A stretch of 64,000 nt of DNA from Candidatus Abyssobacteria bacterium SURF_5 (lineage in GTDB: Bacteria > Abyssobacteria > SURF-5). The stretch spans positions 35,758-99,757 of the forward strand of contig QZKU01000114.1 in NCBI GenBank assembly GCA_003598085.1, read 5' to 3'. Position numbers and translations under genes: made by a program. The notes beneath the pieces are model-generated. The model did no database searches. It was not told where the DNA came from and saw only the letters and a list, made by a program, of their open reading frames with translations. This document shows, in pieces, positions 8,659 to 16,525 of the stretch. Each line of letters opens with the position of its first letter. The first letter of the stretch is position 1.

Positions 8659-9543
8659 ATGAAAATGAAAAGAATCGGTCGGTACGAATCCCAAAGCAGA
8701 GAGTTCATGGTCTTGCTGGTTCTCTTCTCGGTCTTGCTTTTTACCCCGTCGGCGGACGCTGACTTTTCAAAACACATTGAATGGGAAATTGTTGAACGCC
8801 TTGAACTGGAGTATCCGCCGCTGGATGTGGCGGCATCGCCCGACGGCAAACGGCTCTGCATCCTCTTACCGGGCGAAATCCTTCTGTATTCCCTCGCCGC
8901 GCAAAAAATAGAGGAGCGCATTTCCGTCGATGAAGGATTCGACATGATCGAAATCACCCGCGATGAGCAGATAGCCCTATTCAGCACCTCAATAAGAAAA
9001 ATGAAATTAATTCGTCTGCAAGCAGTGTATGATTTTTCCGTCGAGGATCTCCCTCGTTTCGGGACGCCCGATGCTGCGGTCACTGTCGTGGTATTCAACG
9101 ATTACCAGTGCCCCTATTGCAAGAATGTCGGCGGTCTGCTCACCCAAATAATGGAAAAATTTCCGGGCCAGGTCAGCGTCGTCTACAAAAATTTCCCGCT
9201 CCAGATGCATAAAGCGGCTCGGCTGGCGGCAGCGGCCGCTCTCGCCGCCGAGCGCCAGCGGAAATTTCCGGAATTCCACGACAAGTTATTTGAAAACCAG
9301 CACCTCCTGAATGAAGCCAAGATCGAGGAAATAGCGCAGGGACTGGAACTGGATTTGGAAACATTTAAGGCCGACCTGAAAGATCCGGCTCTTCAAGAAA
9401 TTATCTCGAGGGACATCCGTGAAGGACAACTGGCCGATGTTCGGGGAACACCCACTGTCTTCGTCAATGGGAAACGTTTGGAACAGCGCAGTCTGGACGA
9501 ACTCAGCAAAATGATCGAAGCTGAACTGGAACCACACGATTAA
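8659..9543 (+). CDS. Exported DsbA-like thioredoxin-fold protein with N-terminal extra domain
   Basis: 294 aa. Signal peptide (VLLVLFSVLLFTPSADA), then about 85 residues with beta-propeller-like short strands (LDVAASPDGKRLCIL), then a thioredoxin-fold domain of the DsbA/Thioredoxin_4 type. The redox site is CPYC in NDYQCPYCKNVG and the cis-Pro segment is GTPTVFVNG. It should act on disulfides of exported proteins in the periplasm. The frame opens at 8521, but AAAGGAAAGGGAAA directly before the ATG at 8659 and the signal peptide that follows fix the later start. Transcribed divergently from the kinase gene at 6778-8391. A DsbC-like isomerase role cannot be excluded. Confidence 0.85.
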   Translation: MKMKRIGRYESQSREFMVLLVLFSVLLFTPSADADFSKHIEWEIVERLELEYPPLDVAASPDGKRLCILLPGEILLYSLAAQKIEERISVDEGFDMIEITRDEQIALFSTSIRKMKLIRLQAVYDFSVEDLPRFGTPDAAVTVVVFNDYQCPYCKNVGGLLTQIMEKFPGQVSVVYKNFPLQMHKAARLAAAAALAAERQRKFPEFHDKLFENQHLLNEAKIEEIAQGLELDLETFKADLKDPALQEIISRDIREGQLADVRGTPTVFVNGKRLEQRSLDELSKMIEAELEPHD

Positions 9544-9611
9544 CGCTTTTTGGCAGTAGGAAAGATTTTCCCGCCCGCCCCACTCGGGCCGGTAAACAAG
9601 ACTCTGCGCCT

Positions 9612-9640
9612 TTGACTATTCCAACCCCTCATGGTATAAT
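9612..9640 (+). promoter_or_regulatory. Sigma-70 type promoter for PHP-lipoprotein-TPR genes
   Basis: TTGACT at 9612-9617 and TATAAT at 9635-9640 are 17 bp apart, preceded by the C of the DsbA-like gene's downstream region. The predicted transcription start near 9647 leaves about 22 nt to the ATG at 9669. The TTG of the -35 box is also the longest possible start codon of the next frame, so it can be dismissed as a start. Confidence 0.75.
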
Positions 9641-9668
9641 CAGCGCAATAGCTTGGGTACAACAGACA

Positions 9669-10355
9669 ATGAAGCCACAAGAATTGCTGATCGACCTCCA
9701 CATGCACACATTCCTCAGCGATGGAGATCTGCTGCCTTCGGAACTTGTGCAGAGATGCATCGCCGCCGGCTATAGCGCTATGGCCATAACCGATCACGCT
9801 GATCAATCCAATCTGAAATTCCTGGTTGAATCGGCAAATAAAATAGCCGGCGAATTCAATTCCACCCTCGCTTCGCCTATTTGCATTGTGCCGGGAGTCG
9901 AACTGACTCACGTGCGCCCTTCCGCGATCCGGGACCTGATCGAGGAGGCTCGTATGCTGGGTGCGCGGCTTATCGTCGTTCACGGCGAAACTGTTGTCGA
10001 GCCGGTGCCCAAGGGAACGAATCGAGCGGCTATCGAGGGGGGAGCCGATATTCTGGCGCATCCAGGGTTGATCACCAGGGAAGAGGTCGAGCTTGCCCGC
10101 GACAAAGGAGTGGCGCTCGAGTTAACAACGCGAAAAATGCATGGGATGACAAACGGTCATGTGGCCGGCCTCGCGCGCGAGGCGGGAGCGATCCTTGTTG
10201 TTAATACAGATTCTCATTCGCCGGGGGATCTCATGACTCCGCATATGCGAGAACACGTAATCTTGGGTGCAGGATTGGATGCGGATTATCTGAAAAAGAC
10301 GGCCGAAAACTCTCGGCTGCTCGTTAACAGGCTTATGGGCAAAATCTTAGGCTAG
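9669..10355 (+). CDS. PHP-domain phosphoesterase, HisK/YcdX-like
   Basis: 228 aa, compatible with a stand-alone PHP enzyme. Metal-binding motifs are visible: DLHMHTFLSDG (motif I), ITDHAD, GVELTHV, a VHGET loop, DILAHPGL and NTDSHSP near the end. Such proteins are trinuclear-metal phosphoesterases; the substrate (a sugar or histidinol phosphate, or a nucleotide) cannot be told from sequence. The ATG at 9669 is chosen because a promoter lies at 9612-9640. No clear Shine-Dalgarno precedes it. It is followed after 10 nt by the lipoprotein gene, presumably in one transcript. Confidence 0.82.
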   Translation: MKPQELLIDLHMHTFLSDGDLLPSELVQRCIAAGYSAMAITDHADQSNLKFLVESANKIAGEFNSTLASPICIVPGVELTHVRPSAIRDLIEEARMLGARLIVVHGETVVEPVPKGTNRAAIEGGADILAHPGLITREEVELARDKGVALELTTRKMHGMTNGHVAGLAREAGAILVVNTDSHSPGDLMTPHMREHVILGAGLDADYLKKTAENSRLLVNRLMGKILG

Positions 10356-10365
10356 GAGGCTGAAG

Positions 10366-10830
10366 ATGAGAATGAAAATGGCTGTGGCGATTTTTGCTCT
10401 TCTCGCCGTTGTCGCAATGGGCTGCGCAACAACGTCTCGCGCGCCTGAACCGGAAGCCGCCACCGAGCTTTCAACGGGGATCCCGCTGGCTCCCGATTTC
10501 CGCATCTCCGACATCCCTGTTCCGGCAGGATTCGAGATCGTGCGGGAAGGCACATTTGTTTTCCAGAACCCGCTCCTCGATGTCGGAAAAATCCGCTACG
10601 TCGGAAAACAGCCGCTTACATCCGTTGCACAATTCTATATCGACGAAATGCCGCGATATGGATGGAAACTGCTCAATATCGCCGAGCATGATACCATTAC
10701 CCTCTACTATGATAAGACGGACAAAACGGCAACTATCCTGATCAGCCCGAAAGGCAGCCGAAGCTCCTTTATCGATGCGTCTTTCTTCCCAAAATCCACG
10801 GAGGCGGCGCCTCCAGTCAGCCTGAGGTAA
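10366..10830 (+). CDS. Conserved lipoprotein of unknown function
   Basis: 154 aa. The N-terminus has two basic residues, a hydrophobic stretch and the lipobox VAMGC, so Cys20 should be lipidated after signal peptidase II cleavage. The mature part is a compact alpha/beta domain (VGKIRYVGKQPLTSVAQFY, PRYGWKLLNI, TLYYDKTDKTATILI) that resembles small domains in other bacterial lipoproteins but that I cannot name. AGGAGG lies 6 nt before the ATG. It sits 3 nt before the TPR gene; the pair probably works at the cell envelope. No catalytic motif is apparent. Confidence 0.75.
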   Translation: MRMKMAVAIFALLAVVAMGCATTSRAPEPEAATELSTGIPLAPDFRISDIPVPAGFEIVREGTFVFQNPLLDVGKIRYVGKQPLTSVAQFYIDEMPRYGWKLLNIAEHDTITLYYDKTDKTATILISPKGSRSSFIDASFFPKSTEAAPPVSLR

Positions 10831-10833
10831 CGA

Positions 10834-11520
10834 ATGGCGGGGCCCAAAGTAACACGAAAAGACCTGAAAGAAGACAAAATATACACCACGATAGCGCGCG
10901 TTACTGACTTCATTGTGCGCCGTCGTCTCGAACTTGCCATCGGAATCTTCGCCCTTTTGGCCCTGTTCGCGTTGGGGTACTATCGACATATACGCGCAAA
11001 TCGCCTCGCTTCGGAGGCTTCACTCGCGCTCTATCGGGCCGAGGGGCTCAAAGATAATGAAAAAGAACAGGGGCTGCTGAACGTTTCTGAAGATTATGCG
11101 GGAACACCGGCTGCCGTGCTGGCGAAATACCAACGGGCGAATTTCCTGTATAACCAGAGAAAGTATGAGGAAGCCCGTAGGGAATTTTTCAATTTTGCCA
11201 AAAACCATCCCAACCATCCGGCCGCACCCGCGGCTTTGGAAGCGGCCGGTTATAGCCTCGAATCTCTCGGCCTATGGGCAGAAGCAATAAACGAATATGA
11301 GCGCGTAAAGAAAAAATATCCGTCCCACCCGGCGGCAACAAGAGCAAGGTACCGGCTGGGCCTGTGCCATGAACGAATGGGGAACGTGCAGGACGCAATA
11401 GAAGCATATGAGAGTGTTTCGGAATTGCTCCCCGACAGCCTCTGGGCCGACTATGCGCAAGAACGTCTTGCCTCGCTCGGCGTAAAGAAAACGCCGGAAC
11501 CCGACGCCACCCAAAGCTGA
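10834..11520 (+). CDS. Membrane-anchored tetratricopeptide-repeat protein
   Basis: 228 aa. A cytoplasmic N-terminus of about 30 basic residues precedes one helix (LAIGIFALLALFALGYY), after which come about four TPR-like helical pairs (e.g. YNQRKYEEARREFFNFAKN, LGLWAEAINEYERVKKKYP, RMGNVQDAIEAYESVSELLP). The layout matches the YfgM/TPR_21-type ancillary proteins, where the TPR part faces the periplasm and binds translocon or outer-membrane assembly factors. The distance to the lipoprotein gene is 3 nt, so co-translation is likely. The specific partner is unknown. Confidence 0.82.
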   Translation: MAGPKVTRKDLKEDKIYTTIARVTDFIVRRRLELAIGIFALLALFALGYYRHIRANRLASEASLALYRAEGLKDNEKEQGLLNVSEDYAGTPAAVLAKYQRANFLYNQRKYEEARREFFNFAKNHPNHPAAPAALEAAGYSLESLGLWAEAINEYERVKKKYPSHPAATRARYRLGLCHERMGNVQDAIEAYESVSELLPDSLWADYAQERLASLGVKKTPEPDATQS

Positions 11521-11616
11521 ACTTAGTCCGCGCCTGACGCTGTCATACGGTTGCCAGCAAACAGCCGATAAAGACATGCGTCGGGCGTCTTCTCTTTTAC
11601 CCGTGCGCTTGCAGCT

Positions 11617-13071
11617 TCAGCCCCCCTCAGGTTCGACAATCCCTTTTCTCCCCTCCGTCGTGGCGGAGGATGACTGAAAGAGCGAGTTTCCCGCTCCCCG
11701 GGTTAAAACAATAATATCCACATTCTTTATTCCAGCCTCGATCGGCTCGTCGGAGAAATTCAGATATCGAAACCAGTCCAGCAGTGCATCCTTGGCGCTG
11801 ACCGTATAATAGATGTCCTTATAAACGAGGACAAGCCAGACCCGCCGCGGCTCATCTGTGTCACGACTCACTCCTGAAATGGGAATGATCTGCGCGTCAG
11901 GCCAGTAATAAAGGAGGGCGTCATTCAGGTCCGGACAAATAAGAACCTTATCACCCGGATGCATATGTGTCTGCAGATACTCGCTGCAGGCTTTCCAATC
12001 AGGTATAGGCGTCTGCAGCGGAATCATCAGCGCCGCCAGTGCGACGCCGGCGCCAATTACGTATCCGGTTTTCCCGAACTTGAGCAGCGCGTGCGCAACC
12101 GCTAACACAAAGGCCGGGAGCAGGTAGGTGAAGTGGTAGGGCTGAAAAAACTTCAATCCCGCCGCGTTCGACAAAATCGCTACCACGAGCATTGGTGTGG
12201 CGAGCACCAAAAGCAACAGCTTGTTCTGCCGTAATGGAAGCAGCCCGAACGCCGCAAGCGCGGTAAAACAAGCGGCGACGCCGAACATTATCGCCGAAAT
12301 ATGGGGTGAATACTTTTGCGAGAGCGGACTCATCGAATAAAGCAGTCGAACGAAATTCGAGAACGAGAGGATATCGGCGCCCCCGCTCGGGTTCACCATC
12401 CGTAGTTGATGAGTGGCTGCAATGTACGCGAAAGGCAGGAAGAGGATTGCTGCAGCGCCTTGGAAGATCAACCACTTGTTAAGCTGAGGCCGCCGGCTGC
12501 GAAAATCGATTAAAAGGTATAACAACTGGCACATCGCAAAAAATATGGCGTAATAATGTAGGAAAAAAGCCCCAAGGATCGCGGCAGAATTTAACAGATG
12601 ACTTCGGGTCCTGTTGTCCCGAATGATTTCCAGAAAAGAAACCAGAGACATCAGAAATAACAGCGTCATGAGTGCATACGGGCGAATTGAGTTTGCGGCT
12701 TGCACGTTCAATCGTGTGACGGCAAACAGAAGAGCGGCAAGAGCGCCCGTATTGGCATCAAATAAGCTCCTGCCCGCCTTATACACGAGCAGAATAGACA
12801 CCAGCGAAAAGATCAACGAAGGAAACCGGAGAAAAATCTCGCTCTTTCCCGCCGCTTTCTGCCAGTAGCGCATGAAAAGATAGAAGCCCGGCGGGTGCAT
12901 GTCGTCGATTTTCAGCAGTTGAATCGGAGTCCGTGAGGCGGCATATATGAGGTTGTGGCTCTCATTGTAATTGAGGCTGTTTCCGGAATAGCGAGAGAAA
13001 AGGTAGATTGTGCAAACGGCTGCGGCGCTCAGAAATAGGAGCGGAAGGAGGGAAGCCTTTTTTTCATCCAT
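11617..13071 (-). CDS. GT-C family membrane glycosyltransferase (GT39/PMT_2-like)
   Basis: 484 aa with around 11 predicted membrane helices. The first external loop carries the acidic pair context LNYNESHN, followed by DDMHPPGFYLFMRYW, typical for PMT/ArnT-like enzymes that use polyprenyl-phosphate sugars and a catalytic acid in loop 1. The C-terminal 110 residues form a soluble alpha/beta tail (PGDKVLICPDLNDALLYYWP). Acceptor unknown (protein, lipid or glycan). It begins 24 nt after coaBC on the same strand and lacks a clear Shine-Dalgarno, so it may be the last gene of that operon. It converges with the TPR gene at 11520. Confidence 0.8.
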   Translation of the reverse strand: MDEKKASLLPLLFLSAAAVCTIYLFSRYSGNSLNYNESHNLIYAASRTPIQLLKIDDMHPPGFYLFMRYWQKAAGKSEIFLRFPSLIFSLVSILLVYKAGRSLFDANTGALAALLFAVTRLNVQAANSIRPYALMTLLFLMSLVSFLEIIRDNRTRSHLLNSAAILGAFFLHYYAIFFAMCQLLYLLIDFRSRRPQLNKWLIFQGAAAILFLPFAYIAATHQLRMVNPSGGADILSFSNFVRLLYSMSPLSQKYSPHISAIMFGVAACFTALAAFGLLPLRQNKLLLLVLATPMLVVAILSNAAGLKFFQPYHFTYLLPAFVLAVAHALLKFGKTGYVIGAGVALAALMIPLQTPIPDWKACSEYLQTHMHPGDKVLICPDLNDALLYYWPDAQIIPISGVSRDTDEPRRVWLVLVYKDIYYTVSAKDALLDWFRYLNFSDEPIEAGIKNVDIIVLTRGAGNSLFQSSSATTEGRKGIVEPEGG

Positions 13072-13095
13072 AATACGGTAAGAGCTGTGTGGCCC

Positions 13096-14292
13096 TTAGA
13101 GGAGCAAGCGAACTCTATCAAGAATCTTGTGTGCGGTTTCAAGTTTCGACAGCTTCGGCAGTTGTTCGGTTGCGCCGTTCGAGTCCAGAATGGTGACGAT
13201 GTTCGTGTCCGTTGCGAAACCTGCTCCCGGCTGGGTGACGTCGTTGCACACAATCAAATCCAAATTCTTTCTTTTCAATTTCTCCTTCGAGTTCTGTATC
13301 AGGTCGCGGGTCTCGACTGAAAAGCCCACCAGCACTTGCCCGCTCTTTCTCCTTCCCAAGTCCGCGATAATATCTGTAGTTGGTTTCAAGCTTATCGTCA
13401 TCGCTTCATCCGTTTTCTTGATCTTCTGATCAACAAAACGCTCGGGAGTATAATCCGAAACGGCCGCAGCCCCAATGATGACGCGGCAGCCGGCGCTCTT
13501 CTGTTTCACCGCTCGAGCCATCTCCTTCGCCGTTGTCACGTTCACCACCTCCACGCCCGCCGGCGCCGTCAAATTAGTCGGCCCCGAAACCAGGACAACT
13601 TCGGCTCCGCGTTCCTGCGCGGCCTGCGCGAGAGCGTACCCCATTTTGCCGGTTGACGGATTGGTAATATAGCGGACGGGATCGATCGGCTCGTGTGTGG
13701 GACCTGCGGTAATAAGTACCTTGATCTTCTCAAAATCGCCGGGCTTGCCAAGCAGCGACAGGGCGCGTTCGATGATCGTCTCCACCCCCGCGAGCCGGCC
13801 CTTGCCCGTATCGCCGCACGCAAGCGCCCCTTCTTCCGGCTCCACAATGTGGAATCCCCGCGCCCGCAGCCGGCCGAGATTTTCCTGGACGACGCTGTTT
13901 GCGTACATCTCACAGTTCATCGCGGGACATACCACGATCGGCGCTCGAGTAGCCAGGACAAATGTCGTAAGGAAGTCATCGGCTATTCCGCCGGCAATCT
14001 TCCCGATAACATTCGCCGTGGCCGGCGCGATAATCCCCAAAGAAGCCCGATGCGCGACCGCAATGTGCTCGATCTCCCATTCCTCGATCGGAGAAAACAG
14101 GCTCGTTATCACCGGGCGATGCGTGAGCGATTGAAACGTGAGAGGCGTGACGAATTGCTGGGCCGCCGCCGTCATGATAACCGTCACCTCCGCCCCCGCC
14201 TGGCTAAACTTGCTCGCAAGATCACAGGCTTTATATGCGGCAATGCCGCCGCATACGCCCAGCACGATGGACTTGCTATCCAGCCTCTTCAT
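13096..14292 (-). CDS. coaBC: Bifunctional phosphopantothenoylcysteine decarboxylase / phosphopantothenate-cysteine ligase
   Basis: 398 aa, the usual length. The N-terminal flavoprotein half (VLGVCGGIAAYKACDL, ... PAMNCEMY, GRLAG) decarboxylates 4'-phosphopantothenoylcysteine. The C-terminal half (ITAGPTHEPIDPVRYITN, SSGKMG-like NPSTGKMGYALA, AAAVSDYTPERF) ligates phosphopantothenate to cysteine with CTP. Both are steps of coenzyme A synthesis. An upstream TTG at 14316 is in frame, but the ATG at 14292 matches the family start (MKRLDSKSIVLGVCGG). The gene overlaps the end of rpoZ by 17 nt, an arrangement seen in many bacteria. Confidence 0.95.
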   Translation of the reverse strand: MKRLDSKSIVLGVCGGIAAYKACDLASKFSQAGAEVTVIMTAAAQQFVTPLTFQSLTHRPVITSLFSPIEEWEIEHIAVAHRASLGIIAPATANVIGKIAGGIADDFLTTFVLATRAPIVVCPAMNCEMYANSVVQENLGRLRARGFHIVEPEEGALACGDTGKGRLAGVETIIERALSLLGKPGDFEKIKVLITAGPTHEPIDPVRYITNPSTGKMGYALAQAAQERGAEVVLVSGPTNLTAPAGVEVVNVTTAKEMARAVKQKSAGCRVIIGAAAVSDYTPERFVDQKIKKTDEAMTISLKPTTDIIADLGRRKSGQVLVGFSVETRDLIQNSKEKLKRKNLDLIVCNDVTQPGAGFATDTNIVTILDSNGATEQLPKLSKLETAHKILDRVRLLL

Positions 14293-14494
14293 CGGGTTTG
14301 GCCTTCTTATCGGCAATCCACACTTTCCCTTCGGCTATCTCCTGAAGCGCTATCGTGGAATTCTTCTTTGAAGCCGGCTTCACAAGTGGCGGCATGCCAT
14401 TGTTCAGTTGATGCATCCGCTGAAACGCCATCTCCAGAAGTCGATACTGGCCTCCACAGGCTTGCAAAAGTTTCTCCGATGAAATTTTGAACAT
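14276..14494 (-). CDS. rpoZ: RNA polymerase omega subunit
   Basis: 72 aa. The small subunit that helps assemble RNA polymerase on beta-prime. Recognisable by the order of short motifs: start MFKISSEKLLQ, GGQYRLLEMAFQRMHQL (equivalent of NRFxLVxxAxxRARQL), TIALQEIAEGKV (TIALxEIxxGK). GGGAGGAACGA precedes the ATG. It lies between gmk and coaBC, its canonical place. The sequence is somewhat divergent (LEMAFQRMH instead of VxxAxxRAR), but context and motif order make the call secure. Confidence 0.88.
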   Translation of the reverse strand: MFKISSEKLLQACGGQYRLLEMAFQRMHQLNNGMPPLVKPASKKNSTIALQEIAEGKVWIADKKAKPDEEAG

Positions 14495-14533
14495 TCGTTC
14501 CTCCCGGACTACAACAAAATTTGATCCACATTG

Positions 14534-15217
14534 TTAGAGAATCCTGTTCAACCGATGACGCTCGCTGAGAACAATGGACTTCAATACGCTCACGGCGCTG
14601 CTCATATCATCATTGACCACCAGATAATCATACAGCCTGTAGCGGCTGAGTTCGGTCAAAGCGTTTTGAAGACGCACGCTGATATCGTCGGCGGAGTCGG
14701 AACTGCGAGTCCGCAGCCTCCGCTCGAGTTCAGCCAGCGACGGCGGAAGAAGGAAAATCAGCACCGCCTCCCGAAGAGTTTCCTTCACCGATTGGGCGCC
14801 CTGCACGTCGATGTCAAGAACAGTGTCCTTACCCTGCTCGATCCTCGTCGCAACCGGCTCGCGAGGAGTGCCGTACAGATGTCCGTAAACTTCGGCCCAC
14901 TCAAGCAGACCACCGCTCCTCATCTCCTCCTGAAATCGCTCCCGTGATATGAAATGGTAATCACGCCCGTCCTGCTCATCCCTTCTTGGCGATCGCGTCG
15001 TAACCGAGACAGACAGGCTGAGATCCGGTATTTCCCGAAGCAACTGCCTGCAAAGAGTAGTCTTCCCGGTTCCCGACGGGGCCGAAATTACCACCGCCAG
15101 TCCGCGTCTGCGATGCAGGGCCCGGACAAGCTCATCGGGTTCAACATCTTTTCTCGATGAAAACACCTGATTATGTGGCACTGCTTTCTTTGATCCTCTG
15201 AATAATAGTTTCAGCAT
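14534..15217 (-). CDS. gmk: Guanylate kinase
   Basis: Phosphorylates GMP/dGMP to GDP with ATP. P-loop SAPSGTGKTTL, GMP-binding segments SVSVTTRSPRRDEQDGRDYHFI and LEWAEVYGHLYGTP, DIDVQGAQ, and lid IFLLPPSLAELERRLRTR are all present. As drawn (227 aa) it has 38 residues before the P-loop strand and overlaps remA by 47 nt; usual length is about 205. GTG codons at 15181 and 15166 would give 215 or 210 aa and remove the overlap. No start has a clear Shine-Dalgarno, so the N-terminus is unsettled. Housekeeping neighbours (remA, rpoZ, coaBC) are canonical. Confidence 0.93.
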   Translation of the reverse strand: MLKLLFRGSKKAVPHNQVFSSRKDVEPDELVRALHRRRGLAVVISAPSGTGKTTLCRQLLREIPDLSLSVSVTTRSPRRDEQDGRDYHFISRERFQEEMRSGGLLEWAEVYGHLYGTPREPVATRIEQGKDTVLDIDVQGAQSVKETLREAVLIFLLPPSLAELERRLRTRSSDSADDISVRLQNALTELSRYRLYDYLVVNDDMSSAVSVLKSIVLSERHRLNRIL

Positions 15218-15419
15218 TAATGCCGCACAAAATCACATGATTGCTTGTCGTAATGATAAGGGCCCGCGTCTTGTGTCCCTGGGTGGCATCGATCAACCTG
15301 TTCTCGTTCCGAGCCGCATCACGCAGGCGAACCGACGGTTTCGAGTCGGGCAATATGACGGCCACCACCTTCTCAACCATGACCGCGCCGCCGAACCCGA
15401 TGTTTATTATCGCTGACAT
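15171..15419 (-). CDS. RemA/DUF370-family regulatory protein
   Basis: 82 aa. The signature is clear: SAIINIGFGGAVMVEKVVAVILP, then LRDAARNENRLIDATQGHKTRALIITTSNHVILC. In Bacillus subtilis RemA is a DNA-binding activator of biofilm and osmoprotection genes; in most other phyla the protein is unstudied but sits next to gmk and yicC exactly as here. The frame opens with a TTG at 15434, but the ATG at 15419 matches the family start. The gene begins 18 nt after yicC and overlaps the longest version of gmk. The C-terminal third (NAETIIQRIKESSAT) is typical. Confidence 0.85.
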   Translation of the reverse strand: MSAIINIGFGGAVMVEKVVAVILPDSKPSVRLRDAARNENRLIDATQGHKTRALIITTSNHVILCGINAETIIQRIKESSAT

Positions 15420-15437
15420 GGCCGAAGTTTTCAAAAG

Positions 15438-16322
15438 TTACTCGACATTCTGGACCTGCTCGCGCATCTTCTCCAGAAGCCCCTTTACTTCCACAACATC
15501 ATGCGAAATAGCGGCATCGCGGGCTTTCGAGCCGATAGTTGTAATCTCCCGGAACATCTCCTGCAGAAGGAAATCCAGCCGCCTCCCCACATTGCCATGC
15601 TGCTGTCCTATCGCATGAAACTGCTCAATATGGCTTGCGAGCCTCACGAGTTCTTCGGAAATATCGGCTTTCTCACCGAAGAGACCCACCTCCGCCAGCA
15701 GCCGCTGCTCGTCCAGTGCGGCGCCCTCCGGCAACAGGCTGTCAATGCGCTCCTTCAGCCGCTGGCGATAATCGTCCACAACGCCAGGCGCGCGCGATGA
15801 TATCTGCTTGATGAAAGTGTTGATGTGATCTATTCTGCCGCAGAGGTCCGCCCAGATTGCCGATCCCTCCTGCTCGCGCATCCGGGTCAACTGCTCAATC
15901 GCAACCGTCAGAGCCTTCTTGGCCGCTCCGAGAAGTTTCTCGAGGTCTTCCGCGGCCGGGCGTTTTGGATTCCACAACGTGCTCAAGCGGAGGATGGACG
16001 TGAGGCTCAGGTCGTCCCTGAGATCGGATTCCAGGGAAAAAGCGCGCACTTGATCAAGGTACTGCTGGGCAAGATGCCGATTGAATTCGACCTCGGTCGC
16101 CTCGGATAATGCGCCTTCCGAAGTAAGAGAAATATTGATTCTCCCCCTCTCAAAGAACCCTTGCACAAATTTTCTGAGTTCATGCTCGAAAGAAAGAAAG
16201 ACAGATGACAGCTTGAGGTTCAGATCCAGATACCGATGGTTAAGCGAAGACACCTCAGCCCATACCGACAATCCGTCGGTTTCGGCAGCGCCTTGTCCAA
16301 ATCCCGTCATGCTCCGAATCAT
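15438..16322 (-). CDS. YicC-family endoribonuclease
   Basis: 294 aa. Family start MIRSMTGFGQG, then SLNHRYLDLNLKL, and the C-terminal DUF1732-like part ending in FLLQEMFREITTIGSKARDAAISHDVVEVKG...MREQVQNVE, all diagnostic of YicC. In E. coli and B. subtilis this family has endoribonuclease activity and affects small-RNA and mRNA turnover. GTGAGGAACGA precedes the ATG at 16322; the longer frame to 16346 lacks family similarity. First gene of the block yicC-remA-gmk-rpoZ-coaBC-glycosyltransferase, with a strong promoter just upstream at 16364-16392. Confidence 0.93.
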   Translation of the reverse strand: MIRSMTGFGQGAAETDGLSVWAEVSSLNHRYLDLNLKLSSVFLSFEHELRKFVQGFFERGRINISLTSEGALSEATEVEFNRHLAQQYLDQVRAFSLESDLRDDLSLTSILRLSTLWNPKRPAAEDLEKLLGAAKKALTVAIEQLTRMREQEGSAIWADLCGRIDHINTFIKQISSRAPGVVDDYRQRLKERIDSLLPEGAALDEQRLLAEVGLFGEKADISEELVRLASHIEQFHAIGQQHGNVGRRLDFLLQEMFREITTIGSKARDAAISHDVVEVKGLLEKMREQVQNVE

Positions 16323-16363
16323 TCGTTCCTCACCTGAACATTCCACTTGAAGGGGATTAAAAA

Positions 16364-16392
16364 ATTATAGCCCTGACGCCTGGATTTGTCAA
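16364..16392 (-). promoter_or_regulatory. Sigma-70 promoter for the yicC operon
   Basis: Read on the minus strand: TTGACA (16392-16387), 17 bp, TATAAT (16369-16364), both perfect matches. The predicted start near 16357 gives a leader of about 35 nt to the yicC ATG at 16322. It probably drives all six genes down to 11617. Confidence 0.85.
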
Positions 16393-16525
16393 ATGAAAGA
16401 GGATTCTGGAGGATGATCTAAGTTGCTAAATCGTCAGCGGTTAGAGAAGCAGCCTTCGCCCTGCGCATGCGCTTCACTGCCGGATCGCCGGTCGGTTCCG
16501 CTCTGCCGGCCCCGGTTAGGGGATA

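Noticed and set aside
9612..9668. TTG start that would lengthen the PHP protein by 19 residues
   Set aside because: The TTG is the -35 box of a good promoter; transcription would start downstream of it.
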